NCBI GenBank assembly: GCA_023422835.1
Contig: JAFAGI010000025.1
Span: 1 to 64,000 of the forward strand
Source: Bacteroidota bacterium
Lineage (GTDB): Bacteria; Bacteroidota; Bacteroidia; Chitinophagales; Chitinophagaceae
DNA: 64,000 nucleotides
Direction: 5' to 3'
The position numbers and the translations under genes are program-made. Positions 36,787 through 46,910 of this stretch are shown here, in pieces. The stretch's first letter is position 1; each line of letters begins with the position of its first letter. The notes under the pieces were generated by a model that saw only the letters and a list, made by a program, of their open reading frames with translations, searched no databases and had not been told where the DNA came from.

Positions 36787-38259
36787 ATGTACAAGATCAT
36801 ATGCCTGCTCACAGTAATCACCATAGTTGTAACAGGGTGCAAACCGAAGAATATTTACTACCAGTCAAAAAATATACAAAATGAAAAGCATGCCGTATAC
36901 ATAGCTTTCGATTCTTCTGTTTTTGCACGGAGTGCATTCTGGGGAGGTAAAGCGCCATTGCTTGATTTTCAGTACTATGATAGCAGAACGTACAACTATG
37001 CCACAATTCCTGTAAGCAAAACAAAGCAAACCAAGATCTATATTGAAAACCCGGTATTTCTTCATCTTGACCCTTATGCATATATGCTTTCACCGAGCAA
37101 TTCATATCTTATAAAAATGAATAGCGAAACCGGAGACATATATATTACCGGAAAGAATAAGGCAGCCTTTACAGAAACAAACTTTCAGGATAATTTTTTA
37201 TTCATTACCAGGGAAAAAACCAATAAGAGAATGGCTGTATCAAGGACGTACATTGACACCTCAATGTCTGCTGAACAAATACGCCAGATGTATACAAAAG
37301 TGCTACAATCCGCTCAAGAATTAAATAGCTATAAGCAAAGCGTATTTGACAGCCTGAGTAATGTTATAAAGCCCTCTACGGCATTTTTGCAAACAGCTAA
37401 GAATAAATTTTTATCTGATTTCTCTGGTGAATATTATTGGTTGCTTTCTAACAGGGAAGTACTGGTAAAAAAGAATATCTATGAACAAATGATCCGAAAT
37501 TTCATAAATAAAAGAATCAACACCATGACTGATGAAGAAGTTTTCTACAACAGGTCTACGTTAGAAGATATTCTCACACATGGACTTTTTTATAATAGGA
37601 ATAACGACCCCGATTTTAGTAACCTGCAAACAGAAGAAGTGATAATAGAGCAACTTGATATGGTTGCAAATTATTTTACCGGTGCAGCAAAAGATTATCT
37701 TATCGGCTTCTCAATAAATAGATTGATTGAAAGAGATTCAAAATATCTTGAACAGAACCGTCACATGTATTTATCTAAAATTAAAAATAAATTTATCAGG
37801 AAAAATCTCCAAAGAAAATATTATGCGTATAAGACAGGTGCATTAGCTAATGATATCTTGTATGACATTAATGAAAATGAACACAACTTCAATAATGTTT
37901 TGAAAGGCTACCAGGGAACCCTTTTGCTGGTAGATGTGTGGGCAAGCTGGTGCGCCCCTTGCCTTCAGGAGAATAAATATCTTGACACACTCAAGGAGAC
38001 ACTCAAAAATGAAAAAATAAAATTCCTGCATTTATCTACTGATAAGACAGCCTCCTCTTGGAAAAAATCTGTAGTAAACTATGGATATCAGGCTGTTCAT
38101 TTCAGGCTATCAAACCACGCCAGGTTTAAAAAACAGCTTGATATAAAAACCATACCAAGGTTTATCCTCTACGATGATAAGGGCGCTATTATTGACGACA
38201 GCGCTCCTTTCCCTTCCGATAATGATAAACTATATAAATTAATAAAGCAACATTTATGA
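36787..38259 (+). CDS. Thioredoxin-like (TlpA-type) lipoprotein with large novel N-terminal domain
   Basis: A 490-residue lipoprotein. The start at 36787 gives MYKIICLLTVITIVVTGC with the lipid Cys at 18; an ATG 18 bp upstream is less fitting. Residues of about 20-360 match no domain I recognise and look largely helical and charged. The C-terminal 110 residues are a thioredoxin fold with WASWCAPC at 385-392 and the cis-proline segment KTIPRFILYDD. It is likely a periplasmic thiol-disulfide oxidoreductase anchored to a membrane. Plus-strand neighbour rmuC lies 57 bp downstream. Confidence 0.82.
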   Translation: MYKIICLLTVITIVVTGCKPKNIYYQSKNIQNEKHAVYIAFDSSVFARSAFWGGKAPLLDFQYYDSRTYNYATIPVSKTKQTKIYIENPVFLHLDPYAYMLSPSNSYLIKMNSETGDIYITGKNKAAFTETNFQDNFLFITREKTNKRMAVSRTYIDTSMSAEQIRQMYTKVLQSAQELNSYKQSVFDSLSNVIKPSTAFLQTAKNKFLSDFSGEYYWLLSNREVLVKKNIYEQMIRNFINKRINTMTDEEVFYNRSTLEDILTHGLFYNRNNDPDFSNLQTEEVIIEQLDMVANYFTGAAKDYLIGFSINRLIERDSKYLEQNRHMYLSKIKNKFIRKNLQRKYYAYKTGALANDILYDINENEHNFNNVLKGYQGTLLLVDVWASWCAPCLQENKYLDTLKETLKNEKIKFLHLSTDKTASSWKKSVVNYGYQAVHFRLSNHARFKKQLDIKTIPRFILYDDKGAIIDDSAPFPSDNDKLYKLIKQHL

Positions 38260-38316
38260 CCCTGAAGCAGGAGCAATGTTGTCAAAATCCATAATTTCGT
38301 ACATCATCCACTCATT

Positions 38317-39750
38317 ATGACATTAACCGAAATACTATTGATTATAGCGCTGCTGATGCTGGCAGCAAACATACTGCTTACATTGCTGCGGCAGCCGGGC
38401 AGCAATACAGATGCGCTGAAAGCAGAAATGATCCGAACCTATGCGGACGTATCAAAAATAGATCCGCTAATCAGATCAGAATTCTCCGGCAACAGGCAGG
38501 AGATACTGAAAAGCACTCGGGAGGCAAGACAGGAACTTAATGCATCGCTCAGAGACTTTTCAGAAAAACTTACCGGCGACACAAAAGCTAACAGGACGGA
38601 AATGGTGGCAGGCTTAAAATCTTTTGAAGCGCAGTTCACAGCCAACGTAAAAGATTTTAATGAACTGCAGCGTGTAAAATTCAATGACCTGCTCATTAAA
38701 CAGGAACAAATAAAAAATGAAACGGAAGCCAAGCTGGAAAAAATCCGTGAGACCGTAGAAAATAAACTGCGCATATTGCAGGAAGATAATGCCAAAAAGC
38801 TCGATGAGATGCGCAATACGGTTGATGAAAAACTGCAAACCACACTGGAAAAACGGTTCACAGATTCTTTTAAGATCATCAGTGAAAGATTGGAACTGGT
38901 GCACAAAGGACTGGGAGAAATGCAGACCCTGGCCAGCAGTGTGGGCGACATAAAAAAAGTAATGAGCAATGTAAAATCCCGTGGCATCCTTGGCGAGTAC
39001 CAGCTTGCCAATATCCTGGAAGACCTACTCACCAATGAACAATACGAAAGAAATGTAAAGACAAAAGCCGCAAGTGGGGCCATTGTTGAGTTTGCAATAA
39101 AGCTTCCCAACAACAACTATGAAGAGAAAACTTTATGGCTGCCTATAGACTCTAAATTCCCGAAGGAAGACTATGAAGCGCTGGTAGATGCTTACGACGA
39201 TGCAGATGTAAACAGGATCAATGATCTGAAGAGATCATTTAAACTGTCTATCCTAAAAAATGCACGCGACATCAAAGAAAAATATATAGACCCGCCGAAC
39301 ACCACCGAATACGGCATTATGTTCCTGCCCTTTGAAAGCTTATTCGCTGAGGTGTTGCGGACACCGGGTCTCTTTGAACAGGTACAGAAAGACTATAAGA
39401 TCACCATCACCGGGCCAACCACATTGAGCGCGCTGCTAAGCAGTTTACAGATGGGCTTCAGAACGCTGGCCATAGAAAAAAGGAGCAGTGAAGTGTGGGA
39501 TATTTTAGGCGTGGTGAAAACGGAATTCGGCAAGTTTGGCACTGTGCTGGAAAAAACAAAACGAAAACTGCAGGAAGCTACCAACACTATAGACCAGGCC
39601 GGTGTGCGTAGTCGCGCTATAGAAAGGCAGTTGCGAAAAGTGCAGCAGTTGCCCGCACCCGAAAAGCAACAACAGATAGAAACCGAGCTCAATGAAAGCA
39701 GCCTGGAAGACAGTATTGAAAATATATTGTTTAATGAAGAAGGAGATTAG
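38317..39750 (+). CDS. rmuC: DNA recombination protein RmuC
   Basis: A 477-residue RmuC. One N-terminal membrane helix (about 4-24) is followed by a long coiled-coil region (about 40-210, rich in Glu/Lys/Leu), then the RmuC nuclease-like domain with KSRGILGEYQLANILEDLL, LWLPIDSKFPKEDY and EYGIMFLPFESLFAE. RmuC limits inversion and recombination at short inverted repeats; the domain resembles endonuclease folds. Low-complexity repeats follow its stop. Confidence 0.95.
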   Translation: MTLTEILLIIALLMLAANILLTLLRQPGSNTDALKAEMIRTYADVSKIDPLIRSEFSGNRQEILKSTREARQELNASLRDFSEKLTGDTKANRTEMVAGLKSFEAQFTANVKDFNELQRVKFNDLLIKQEQIKNETEAKLEKIRETVENKLRILQEDNAKKLDEMRNTVDEKLQTTLEKRFTDSFKIISERLELVHKGLGEMQTLASSVGDIKKVMSNVKSRGILGEYQLANILEDLLTNEQYERNVKTKAASGAIVEFAIKLPNNNYEEKTLWLPIDSKFPKEDYEALVDAYDDADVNRINDLKRSFKLSILKNARDIKEKYIDPPNTTEYGIMFLPFESLFAEVLRTPGLFEQVQKDYKITITGPTTLSALLSSLQMGFRTLAIEKRSSEVWDILGVVKTEFGKFGTVLEKTKRKLQEATNTIDQAGVRSRAIERQLRKVQQLPAPEKQQQIETELNESSLEDSIENILFNEEGD

Positions 39751-40056
39751 TAAGTAATGGACAATGGAAAGTGGAAAGTGGAAAGTGTGAAAATCGAGAG
39801 TAATTGATAATAGATAGTGGAAAATGGAAAATGGAGATTGGAGGGTGGAGAGTGGAGTAAAGTGAGGTTAGGCCTTGTGGTTTAAAAATTCCGTTCAGAC
39901 AACAAACACATAAATAATGAAATGCCTTAGTTATTACTAACAAATAACCAAGGCCACAGAGAGTATTGACAATCCTTGCGCACCTACCTGGTGGTTTAAA
40001 AAAATTTTCTTATACAATAAGCGAAAAAACACGACGCAGCAGCTAAAATCTTCCGC
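39751..40056. repeat. Degenerate purine-rich repeat and empty DNA between rmuC and lepA
   Basis: From 39751 to about 39860 the DNA is a chain of imperfect words like GGAAAATGGA and GTGGAAAGTG, drifting to GGAGAGTGGAG. The remaining 200 bp up to the lepA stop hold no gene. The words are not separated by unique spacers, so it is not a CRISPR array. Confidence 0.65.
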
Positions 40057-41844
40057 TTAATCATCCAGTTTCAGTACGGCTAAGAATGCCTCCTGCGGCA
40101 CTTCTACATTGCCGATCTGGCGCATGCGCTTTTTACCTTCTTTTTGCTTTTCCAGCAATTTACGTTTACGCGAAATATCGCCGCCGTAACATTTGGCAGT
40201 CACGTCTTTGCGCATGGCGCTGATATTTTCACGGGCCACAATCTTAGCGCCGATAGCAGCCTGTATGGCTATCTGGAATTGCTGGCGCGGCAAAAGCTCT
40301 TTCAGCTTTTCACACAATTTTTTACCAAAGTCGTGAGAGCGGCTGCGGTGTATCAGTGAGCTCAGCGCATCTACTTTTTCGCCATTCAGCAAAATATCCA
40401 TTTTCACAATATCGCTTTCACGGTAATCTATGGGTGTATAATCAAATGAAGCGTAGCCGCGGGTCTGGCTCTTAAGCTTGTCGTAAAAATCAAAAACTAT
40501 TTCCGTCAAAGGCATCTCAAACGTAAGCTCCACACGGGTTGGGGTAAGGTAATGCTGGTTCATCAAAAAACCTCTTTTGCCCAGGCAAAGCGTCATAATA
40601 TTTCCTACATAATCTGTGTGGGTAATGATCTGCGCACGGATAAAAGGCTCTTCTATACGGCTGAGCTTAGTTGTGTCAGGCATCTGCCCTGGGTTGTTTA
40701 CAATGATAGCTTCATCGCGCGTGGTAAACGCGTGAAAGCTTACGTTGGGTACAGTAGTGATCACCGTTTGGTTAAACTCACGCTCCAGACGCTCCTGGAT
40801 GATCTCCATGTGCAGCAATCCCAGGAAGCCGCAGCGGAAGCCAAAGCCCAATGCCTGTGAGGTTTCCAGCTCAAATGTAAGTGATGCATCATTCAGTTGC
40901 AGCTTATCCATGCAATCGCGCAGCTCCTCAAAATCCTCGGTCACTACGGGAAATATGCCCGCAAAAACCATCGGCTTTACTTCTTCAAAACCTTTGATGG
41001 AAACACCTGGTTTCTGCGCAAGTGTAATAGTATCGCCTACTTTCACCTCTTTTGCATTTTTGATCCCTGTGATCACATAGCCCACATCGCCCGCCTGTAC
41101 TTCTTTGGCAGGTTGCATGCCCAGCTTCAGCACGCCTACTTCGTCTGCATCATATTCTTCACCGGTATTGATAAAACGGATCTTATCGCCGGTTTTTATA
41201 GTACCGTTGTATATGCGGAAGTAAGCAATTATTCCTCGGAAGCTATTGAAAACACTATCAAATATCAATGCCTGCAGTGGCGCTTCGCTGTCTCCTGTGG
41301 GTGCAGGCACTCTTTTTACCACTGCCTCTAAAATCTCTTCAATACCAATGCCCGACTTGCCACTTGCCAGGAGAATATCTTCTTCTTTAACGCCTATCAG
41401 GTCTACGATCTGGTCTTTTACTTCCGGAATCATGGCACCGTCCATATCTATTTTATTGATCACGGGTATGATCTCAAGATCATTATCCAATGCCAGGTAA
41501 AGATTGGAAATTGTCTGTGCCTGTATGCCTTGGGTAGCATCTACCAACAGCAGGGCGCCTTCGCAGGCCGCAAGTGCACGGCTTACTTCATAGCTGAAGT
41601 CTACGTGGCCGGGCGTATCAATCAGGTTAAAGATATATTTTTCACCGTTGAGTTCATATTCCATTTTGATGGCTTTACTTTTTATGGTAATGCCTTTCTC
41701 ACGTTCCAGGTCCATATCGTCCAACACCTGGTTCATCATATCTCTTTCTCCGATGGTCTTTGTATGCTCCAACAACCTGTCTGCCAGCGTGCTCTTGCCG
41801 TGATCTATATGTGCAATAATGCAAAAGTTCCTGATATTTTTCAT
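40057..41844 (-). CDS. lepA: Elongation factor 4 (LepA)
   Basis: A 595-residue LepA from the ATG at 41844 ([19 protein letters not shown]); the preceding ATG adds three residues. GTPase motifs are AHIDHGKST (G1), the switch regions around [17 protein letters not shown] (G3) and NKIDM (G4). The EF4-specific C-terminal domain ends with [25 protein letters not shown], which contacts the tRNA. It acts on stalled or misfolded ribosomes. Single gene on the minus strand. Confidence 0.97.
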   Translation of the reverse strand: MKNIRNFCIIAHIDHGKSTLADRLLEHTKTIGERDMMNQVLDDMDLEREKGITIKSKAIKMEYELNGEKYIFNLIDTPGHVDFSYEVSRALAACEGALLLVDATQGIQAQTISNLYLALDNDLEIIPVINKIDMDGAMIPEVKDQIVDLIGVKEEDILLASGKSGIGIEEILEAVVKRVPAPTGDSEAPLQALIFDSVFNSFRGIIAYFRIYNGTIKTGDKIRFINTGEEYDADEVGVLKLGMQPAKEVQAGDVGYVITGIKNAKEVKVGDTITLAQKPGVSIKGFEEVKPMVFAGIFPVVTEDFEELRDCMDKLQLNDASLTFELETSQALGFGFRCGFLGLLHMEIIQERLEREFNQTVITTVPNVSFHAFTTRDEAIIVNNPGQMPDTTKLSRIEEPFIRAQIITHTDYVGNIMTLCLGKRGFLMNQHYLTPTRVELTFEMPLTEIVFDFYDKLKSQTRGYASFDYTPIDYRESDIVKMDILLNGEKVDALSSLIHRSRSHDFGKKLCEKLKELLPRQQFQIAIQAAIGAKIVARENISAMRKDVTAKCYGGDISRKRKLLEKQKEGKKRMRQIGNVEVPQEAFLAVLKLDD

Positions 41845-41901
41845 GTGGCGCAAAGATAAAGATTTAGAGAATTATATGATTAGAAGAATAAAATATATAT
41901 A

Positions 41902-41933
41902 TTGATGCAAGTGTAACAAACTATATACATTTC
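41902..41933 (+). promoter_or_regulatory. Possible -33/-7 promoter before leader copy B
   Basis: TTG at 41902-41904, 21 bases, then TACATTTC at 41926-41933, close to the Bacteroidota TTTG / TAnnTTTG pattern and spacing. The start of transcription would fall about 35 nt before leader copy B. Confidence 0.4.
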
Positions 41934-41975
41934 GCATATGTGTTAATAGATCATTTAAAATCCGTATTACTTTAT

Positions 41976-42075
41976 GAAATAACCATAAAGACTAGGAATC
42001 TATACCAACCGGGAATGAGTATTGAATCTAAAAATTGGTCAAGTGCTGGTTATAGCTGCTTGCAGCAAAAAAAAT
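41976..42075 (+). repeat. Dispersed leader element, copy B
   Basis: ATAACC (41979-41984) can pair with GGTTAT (42048-42053). CAACCGGGAATGAGTATTGA matches copy C closely; the 21 bases from 42014 (AATGAGTATTGAATCTAAAA plus one A) are identical in B and C. The ATG at 42015 opens a frame coding MSIESK, as in copy C. The 3' half runs into the coding frame of the lipoprotein-like gene at 42022. Confidence 0.65.
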
Positions 42076-42396
42076 CATGTAGAATCACCAACATGCACAG
42101 GCCCGGAAATGGAGTTGGCAACATTACCCCTGGCAGACACCTATAAACCAGCGCGCCTCTCAGAAGCTATAATAAAAGGCGACTGCCTGCAAATGATGAT
42201 TCTTGAATCATCGGCCTGCGACGGGAAAACATGGAAACTGAAAGTAATAACTTCTGGTTCGGCTATTACAGGTTCAACAGTCAGGATGCGCATTTTTATT
42301 GAGAATAAAGAAAGTTGCCACGCTGCTATATCTAAAGGATTTTACTTTGATCTAAAAAAATTTGCCAACCAGGGATCCGTAAAAAATATGGATTGA
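42022..42396 (+). pseudogene. Small lipoprotein gene with a replaced 5' end
   Basis: The frame of 124 residues has only a TTG start, at 42022, directly after an in-frame TGA at 42016-42018. It reads MNLKIGQVLVIAACSKKN: the lipobox (IAAC) is present but the charged start and part of the hydrophobic core of the signal are missing or replaced by leader element B. The rest, with GDCLQMMILESSACDGKTWK, looks like a normal secreted beta-rich domain of unknown family. I infer a gene truncated by the element, though use of TTG cannot be excluded. A second frame from 42015 (43 codons) overlaps it. Confidence 0.5.
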
Positions 42397-42584
42397 AGGA
42401 ATGCAACAGGAACTGGAGTACAGCTGGCAAACTTCTTCCTGATCTATTGTAGCCCCTTGTTTTACATAATAATCTCACTGAATAATATCAAGCCAATCCG
42501 CGAATATTTGAATATAAGAGGTTATGTCTCCTGATTTTAATAAATATTGCTTATTTTTATATTTATTAAAATCTCTTTTACCAA

Positions 42585-44126
42585 ATGCTTGTAAAAACCT
42601 TTGGCAGTGCAGTCTACGGGGTGGAAGCTATCACCATCACCATTGAGGTAAACGTTAGTGAAGGCCAGAATTATTTTATGGTGGGTTTGCCGGATAACGC
42701 AGTTAAGGAAAGCCTGCAAAGAATTGAAAGCGCCATTAAAACCAATGGTTACCGCATGCCTCGCACCAAGCTGGTAGTAAACCTGGCGCCGGCAGACATC
42801 AAAAAAACAGGCTCTGCTTTTGACCTGCCCATAGCCGTTGGTGTGTTGGGTGCAACAGAGCAGCTTGTCAATCCCGAAAGATTCAGCGAATATGTTTTGA
42901 TGGGAGAGTTAAGCCTTGACGGTACCATTCAGCCCATCAAGGGTGCATTGCCCATAGCTATACAGGCAAGAAAAGAAGGTTTCAAAGGCTTATTAGTGCC
43001 TAAGCAAAATGCGCGTGAAGCAGGTATGGTAAACAACCTCAGTGTTTACGGCGTTTCGCACATCAATGAAGTAGTAGATTTCTTCCAGGATGAAAATGCG
43101 CTGCAGCCGGTAGAAGTAAACACACGGCAGGAATTTTTTGATGCACAATACAGCTTCGACATAGATTTCTCCGACGTTAAGGGACAGGAAAATATTAAAC
43201 GCGCGCTGGAGATAGCGGCTGCCGGCGGGCACAACGCTATTCTCATAGGCCCGCCCGGCGCCGGCAAAACCATGCTGGCTAAAAGATTGCCCACTATACT
43301 GCCGCCGCTTAGCCTGCAGGAAGCACTGGAGACAACCAAGATACACAGCGTATCGGGCAAGCTGCCGGAAAACAGTACACTTGTCAGCAGGCGTCCGTTC
43401 CGTTCGCCACACCACACCATATCAGATGTAGCGCTTGTTGGCGGCGGCGGTATCCCGCAGCCGGGTGAAATATCCTTAGCCCACAATGGTGTATTGTTTT
43501 TAGATGAATTGCCTGAGTTTAAAAGAACGGTGCTGGAAGTAATGCGCCAGCCTATGGAAGAAAGAAAAGTTTCCATATCGCGTGCAAAGGTCACCATGGA
43601 TTTTCCAGCCAACTTTATGCTGCTGGCTTCTATGAACCCCTGCCCATGCGGCTTCTACAACCACCCCGACAAGGAATGCACCTGCCCGCCCGGGGCCGTT
43701 CAAAAATACCTCAACAAGATATCAGGCCCCCTGCTGGACCGTATAGACCTGCATGTGGAAGTAACGCCTGTGCCTTTCGGAGAACTTAACCAGAAAAATG
43801 AAGGTGAGCATTCTGAACATATTCGCAACCGGGTGATCACGGCGAGAGGCATACAGACAGCACGTTTCAAAGATATTGCAGGCATGTATGCCAATGCACA
43901 AATGACCTCTAAAATGCTGCACCAGTATTGCACCATCGACAAGATTGGTGAAGCTTTGCTGAAAAAATCGATGGAGCGGTTAAATCTCAGTGCACGTGCC
44001 TACGACAGGATATTGAAAGTAAGCCGTACCATTGCCGATCTCGAAGGCTCTGAAAATATTAAAGTCGAACACCTGGCAGAAGCCATCCAGTACCGCAGCC
44101 TTGACCGCGAAGGATGGGCAGGCTGA
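42585..44126 (+). CDS. comM: YifB/ComM-family Mg-chelatase-like AAA+ ATPase
   Basis: A 513-residue ComM-like helicase. The N-terminal Lon-protease-like fold has VGLPDNAVKESLQRIESA and NLAPADIKKTGSAFDLP. The AAA+ core has Walker A GPPGAGKT (222-229), Walker B LFLDELPEF and MNPCPCGFY, part of a Cys cluster with CTCPPGA. The C-terminal domain carries the sensor region. In naturally transformable bacteria it helps branch migration during uptake of DNA. Single gene ended by a strong hairpin. Confidence 0.94.
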   Translation: MLVKTFGSAVYGVEAITITIEVNVSEGQNYFMVGLPDNAVKESLQRIESAIKTNGYRMPRTKLVVNLAPADIKKTGSAFDLPIAVGVLGATEQLVNPERFSEYVLMGELSLDGTIQPIKGALPIAIQARKEGFKGLLVPKQNAREAGMVNNLSVYGVSHINEVVDFFQDENALQPVEVNTRQEFFDAQYSFDIDFSDVKGQENIKRALEIAAAGGHNAILIGPPGAGKTMLAKRLPTILPPLSLQEALETTKIHSVSGKLPENSTLVSRRPFRSPHHTISDVALVGGGGIPQPGEISLAHNGVLFLDELPEFKRTVLEVMRQPMEERKVSISRAKVTMDFPANFMLLASMNPCPCGFYNHPDKECTCPPGAVQKYLNKISGPLLDRIDLHVEVTPVPFGELNQKNEGEHSEHIRNRVITARGIQTARFKDIAGMYANAQMTSKMLHQYCTIDKIGEALLKKSMERLNLSARAYDRILKVSRTIADLEGSENIKVEHLAEAIQYRSLDREGWAG

Positions 44127-44139
44127 TGCCCGAAACTAC

Positions 44140-44172
44140 AAGAGGGAATGAAAACATTCCCTCTTGCGTTTT
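44140..44172 (+). terminator. Terminator after comM
   Basis: AAGAGGGAATG (44140-44150) and CATTCCCTCTT (44155-44165) form a perfect 11-bp stem with an AAAA loop, then GCGTTTTGTT. It may work in both directions, since the gene on the minus strand ends at 44188. Confidence 0.9.
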
Positions 44173-44187
44173 GTTGTCTTAGCTTGA

Positions 44188-44547
44188 TCAGCTTTTTACA
44201 TGTTTAGAAAATTCTTCAAACTCAGTGCTGAGTTCTTTTATAGTTCCTTCAAGTGCTTGATAGGCTTGTTTAAGTTCTTGATGTGCTTCTGTAAAATCAG
44301 CGTCTTCGGAGACATTCAAATTGTGAATATGTTTCTTAAGGTTGCGCCTTGCATCGTGGATATTTAAAAGTTGTATGTAGAACTGATTTTGAAATCGTTC
44401 TAACTCGCTTAATGCTTCCTTAGGAACATCAGCAGCTATTTCTAACAGGCGCTTTTGTGATTGGATAAAGGATTCCCGGTAGTTTTTCAGGGAATCTTTC
44501 CAGGCGTGACTTTCAGATAACAATTCTGAGATTTCTTCTTGCACCAT
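44188..44547 (-). CDS. Coiled-coil protein of unknown function
   Basis: A 119-residue charged, almost fully helical protein without signal or membrane segment, so probably cytoplasmic. Heptad-like Leu/Glu/Lys spacing spans most of its length (MVQEEISELLSESHAWKDS, then ERFQNQFYIQLLNIHDARRN). I do not recognise the family. It is convergent with comM and divergent from the foldase gene at 44770. Confidence 0.7.
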   Translation of the reverse strand: MVQEEISELLSESHAWKDSLKNYRESFIQSQKRLLEIAADVPKEALSELERFQNQFYIQLLNIHDARRNLKKHIHNLNVSEDADFTEAHQELKQAYQALEGTIKELSTEFEEFSKHVKS

Positions 44548-44732
44548 AATTTTTAGATTTAAAAATGAAAGAAAGTTTTTACTGCCACTAATTTACGTTA
44601 TTTATACAAACAATAATCGTTTCCAGGCATAATATTGGCCACTTACATCAGCCAAAAATTAATCCGTGAAACTCTCTAAAGCGCCTCTGAATAATTATGA
44701 GCTTTATCAATTTAATTGTTGATATAAAACGT

Positions 44733-44740
44733 TATTTTTG
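44733..44740 (+). promoter_or_regulatory. -7 promoter box TATTTTTG
   Basis: TATTTTTG fits TAnnTTTG and lies 30 bp before the ATG of the foldase gene. The matching -33 element is not clear. Confidence 0.5.
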
Positions 44741-44769
44741 CCATCTTAAAAATATATAACAGATATAAT

Positions 44770-46890
44770 ATGTCTTTAATTCAGAAAATTCAGGAGAAAG
44801 GCGCATGGATTATTTTTATAGCCATTGCCTTAGCGCTGCTTGCTTTTATTTTAATGGACTCTTTCAGCAGTGGCAGAGGAGGCGGATTATTTTCAGATAA
44901 TTCCACACTTGCCAAAGTAAACGGGGAAACAATCGACAGGCAGAAATTCGAAAACCGGCTAAACCAGATACAGCAAATGCAGGGAGAGCAGGCTTCAAGG
45001 GAAGACCTGTCAGCAGAGGTTTTTAATTATGAAGTAAGAAATGTAGTAATGAACCAGGAGTTTGAAAAACTGGGCATTGCACTTGCCGGTAAAGACCTGG
45101 ACAATGCTATGTTTGGCGAGAGGCCGCCAAGCTTCCTGGCCCAGCAATTTACCGATCCGCAGACAGGCGTATACGATGCTAACGCTGCAAGAAATTTTAT
45201 TGCACAGGTAAGAAAAGAGAAAAACAACCCGCAGGTAACGCAAACACTGCAGATGATAGAAATGGGCATGCAACAATTGAGCGAACAGATCGTTAACCAG
45301 AAATACCAGTCCATGATCGTTGGAGCTACCCACATACCCAAATGGCTGGTTGAAAAATCAGTTGCAGATGCCAATGCTGTTGCTTCCATTTCTTATGTAA
45401 ACGTACCTTATACTTCTATCAGCGACAGCGCCGTGCAGGTAACTGATGCAGACATTACTGCTTTTGTAAACAAACACAAAAAACAGTTTGAGCAAAAAGA
45501 AGATTTCCGCGACATGTCTGTGGTCACTTTCAACGCAGGGCCCAGCTCAGCAGACTCAGCCACTCAGCTGGCTGCTGCTCAAAAACTTAAACAACAGTTT
45601 GCATCCGCTACCGACCTGAAATCTTTTGTAGACCTACAAAACAATTCTAACATGGCTTACTATGATGGCTATATCAGCAGCAAAGAATTGCAGGATCCCC
45701 TGAAAGACACAATTATCTCCCAGCCTGTTGGCACCATTGTAGGACCGATTGTAGAAAACGGAAATATTGTTTTGGCCAAGCTTGTAGGCGCAGCGCCTAT
45801 AGCAGATAGCGTACATGCAAGGTTCCTGATAGTAGCCACACACGGCCCTGACGCACAGGGACAGACCGTACAATTAAGAACAGATACTGCTGCCAGGCAG
45901 CGCATAGATACCGCTCTTGCTTTAGTGAGAACAGGTACCAGCTTCGACAGCGCTGTAGCGCGCTACTCAGATAACCGTGAAAATTCAAGGTTGGAAAATA
46001 TTACCTCATCGCAATTGGTACAGATGGGCTCTCCGGAACTCAGCAACTTCTTGCTTACCGGCAATGTAAACGAATCAAAAGTTGTAAAAATACAGAACGG
46101 CTTCCTGCTTGCACAGATCACCGGCAAATCAGGATCGTCTATGGGATATAAAATTGCAAGAATTGTAAAGCCGCTGTCTCCAAGCTCAGAAACCATTTCA
46201 CAAGCCAGTACAGCAGCCAATCATTTTGCAGCCAACAGCCGCGATGCCAAATCATTTGAGGAGAATGCAAGAAAACAAAACCTCTCGGTAATGCCTGTAC
46301 AGGGTATCAGGCAAAATGACTATCGCATAGGCAACCTGGGCAGTGACCGCCAGCTGGTTAGATGGTTATATGAAGGCAAAGTTGGCGACGTTTCCGAACC
46401 TGTACAAATCGGCGACCAGTTCGTTGTGGCTCGCATAAACGCTGTTTCAAAGAAAGGCTTGCCATCTGCAGCTACCGTAAGGCCGTATGTAGAGTCATTC
46501 CTTAGAAATGAAAAGAAAGCTAAGATGATCATTGATACGAAGTTTAAAGGCAATACTCTGCAGGCTATTGCACAGGCAGCGGGCGTGCAGGTATCCAGGG
46601 CCGACAGCATTTCTTTCTACGGGCAAATGGTGCCAGGCATAGGTATGGAGCCAAAAGTTGCCGGCGCGGCATTCAATAAAACCATACAGGGAAAAGTCAG
46701 CAAGCCTATTGCCGGAAACATTGGTGTTTTTGCAATCAAAGGCGAAGGCATATCTGCTCTGCCCGGTACAAATGCTGAAAATATCAGGCAGACCTTGTTC
46801 CAATCCTGGTTACAGCAAATATTCCAGCGTTCCATGAATGCTTTGGTTGAAAGCGCTGATATTAAAGACAACAGGTTTAAGTTTTATTAA
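44770..46890 (+). CDS. PpiD/SurA-type peptidylprolyl isomerase, membrane-anchored
   Basis: A 706-residue periplasmic folding factor. One membrane helix (about 13-29, WIIFIAIALALLAFILM) anchors it, then a SurA N-terminal domain (about 50-190) and parvulin-type segments (one near 350-460, starting HARFLIVATHG; others degenerate) lead to a C-terminal helical part. It helps outer membrane proteins fold after export. The length suits the Bacteroidota version. Single gene with promoter box and terminator. Confidence 0.92.
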   Translation: MSLIQKIQEKGAWIIFIAIALALLAFILMDSFSSGRGGGLFSDNSTLAKVNGETIDRQKFENRLNQIQQMQGEQASREDLSAEVFNYEVRNVVMNQEFEKLGIALAGKDLDNAMFGERPPSFLAQQFTDPQTGVYDANAARNFIAQVRKEKNNPQVTQTLQMIEMGMQQLSEQIVNQKYQSMIVGATHIPKWLVEKSVADANAVASISYVNVPYTSISDSAVQVTDADITAFVNKHKKQFEQKEDFRDMSVVTFNAGPSSADSATQLAAAQKLKQQFASATDLKSFVDLQNNSNMAYYDGYISSKELQDPLKDTIISQPVGTIVGPIVENGNIVLAKLVGAAPIADSVHARFLIVATHGPDAQGQTVQLRTDTAARQRIDTALALVRTGTSFDSAVARYSDNRENSRLENITSSQLVQMGSPELSNFLLTGNVNESKVVKIQNGFLLAQITGKSGSSMGYKIARIVKPLSPSSETISQASTAANHFAANSRDAKSFEENARKQNLSVMPVQGIRQNDYRIGNLGSDRQLVRWLYEGKVGDVSEPVQIGDQFVVARINAVSKKGLPSAATVRPYVESFLRNEKKAKMIIDTKFKGNTLQAIAQAAGVQVSRADSISFYGQMVPGIGMEPKVAGAAFNKTIQGKVSKPIAGNIGVFAIKGEGISALPGTNAENIRQTLFQSWLQQIFQRSMNALVESADIKDNRFKFY

Positions 46891-46910
46891 TATAATTAAC
46901 ACACTGAAAA

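Noticed and set aside
39751..39860. Possible CRISPR or tandem repeat array
   Set aside because: The words are short, imperfect and have no unique spacers of equal length; no cas gene is nearby.
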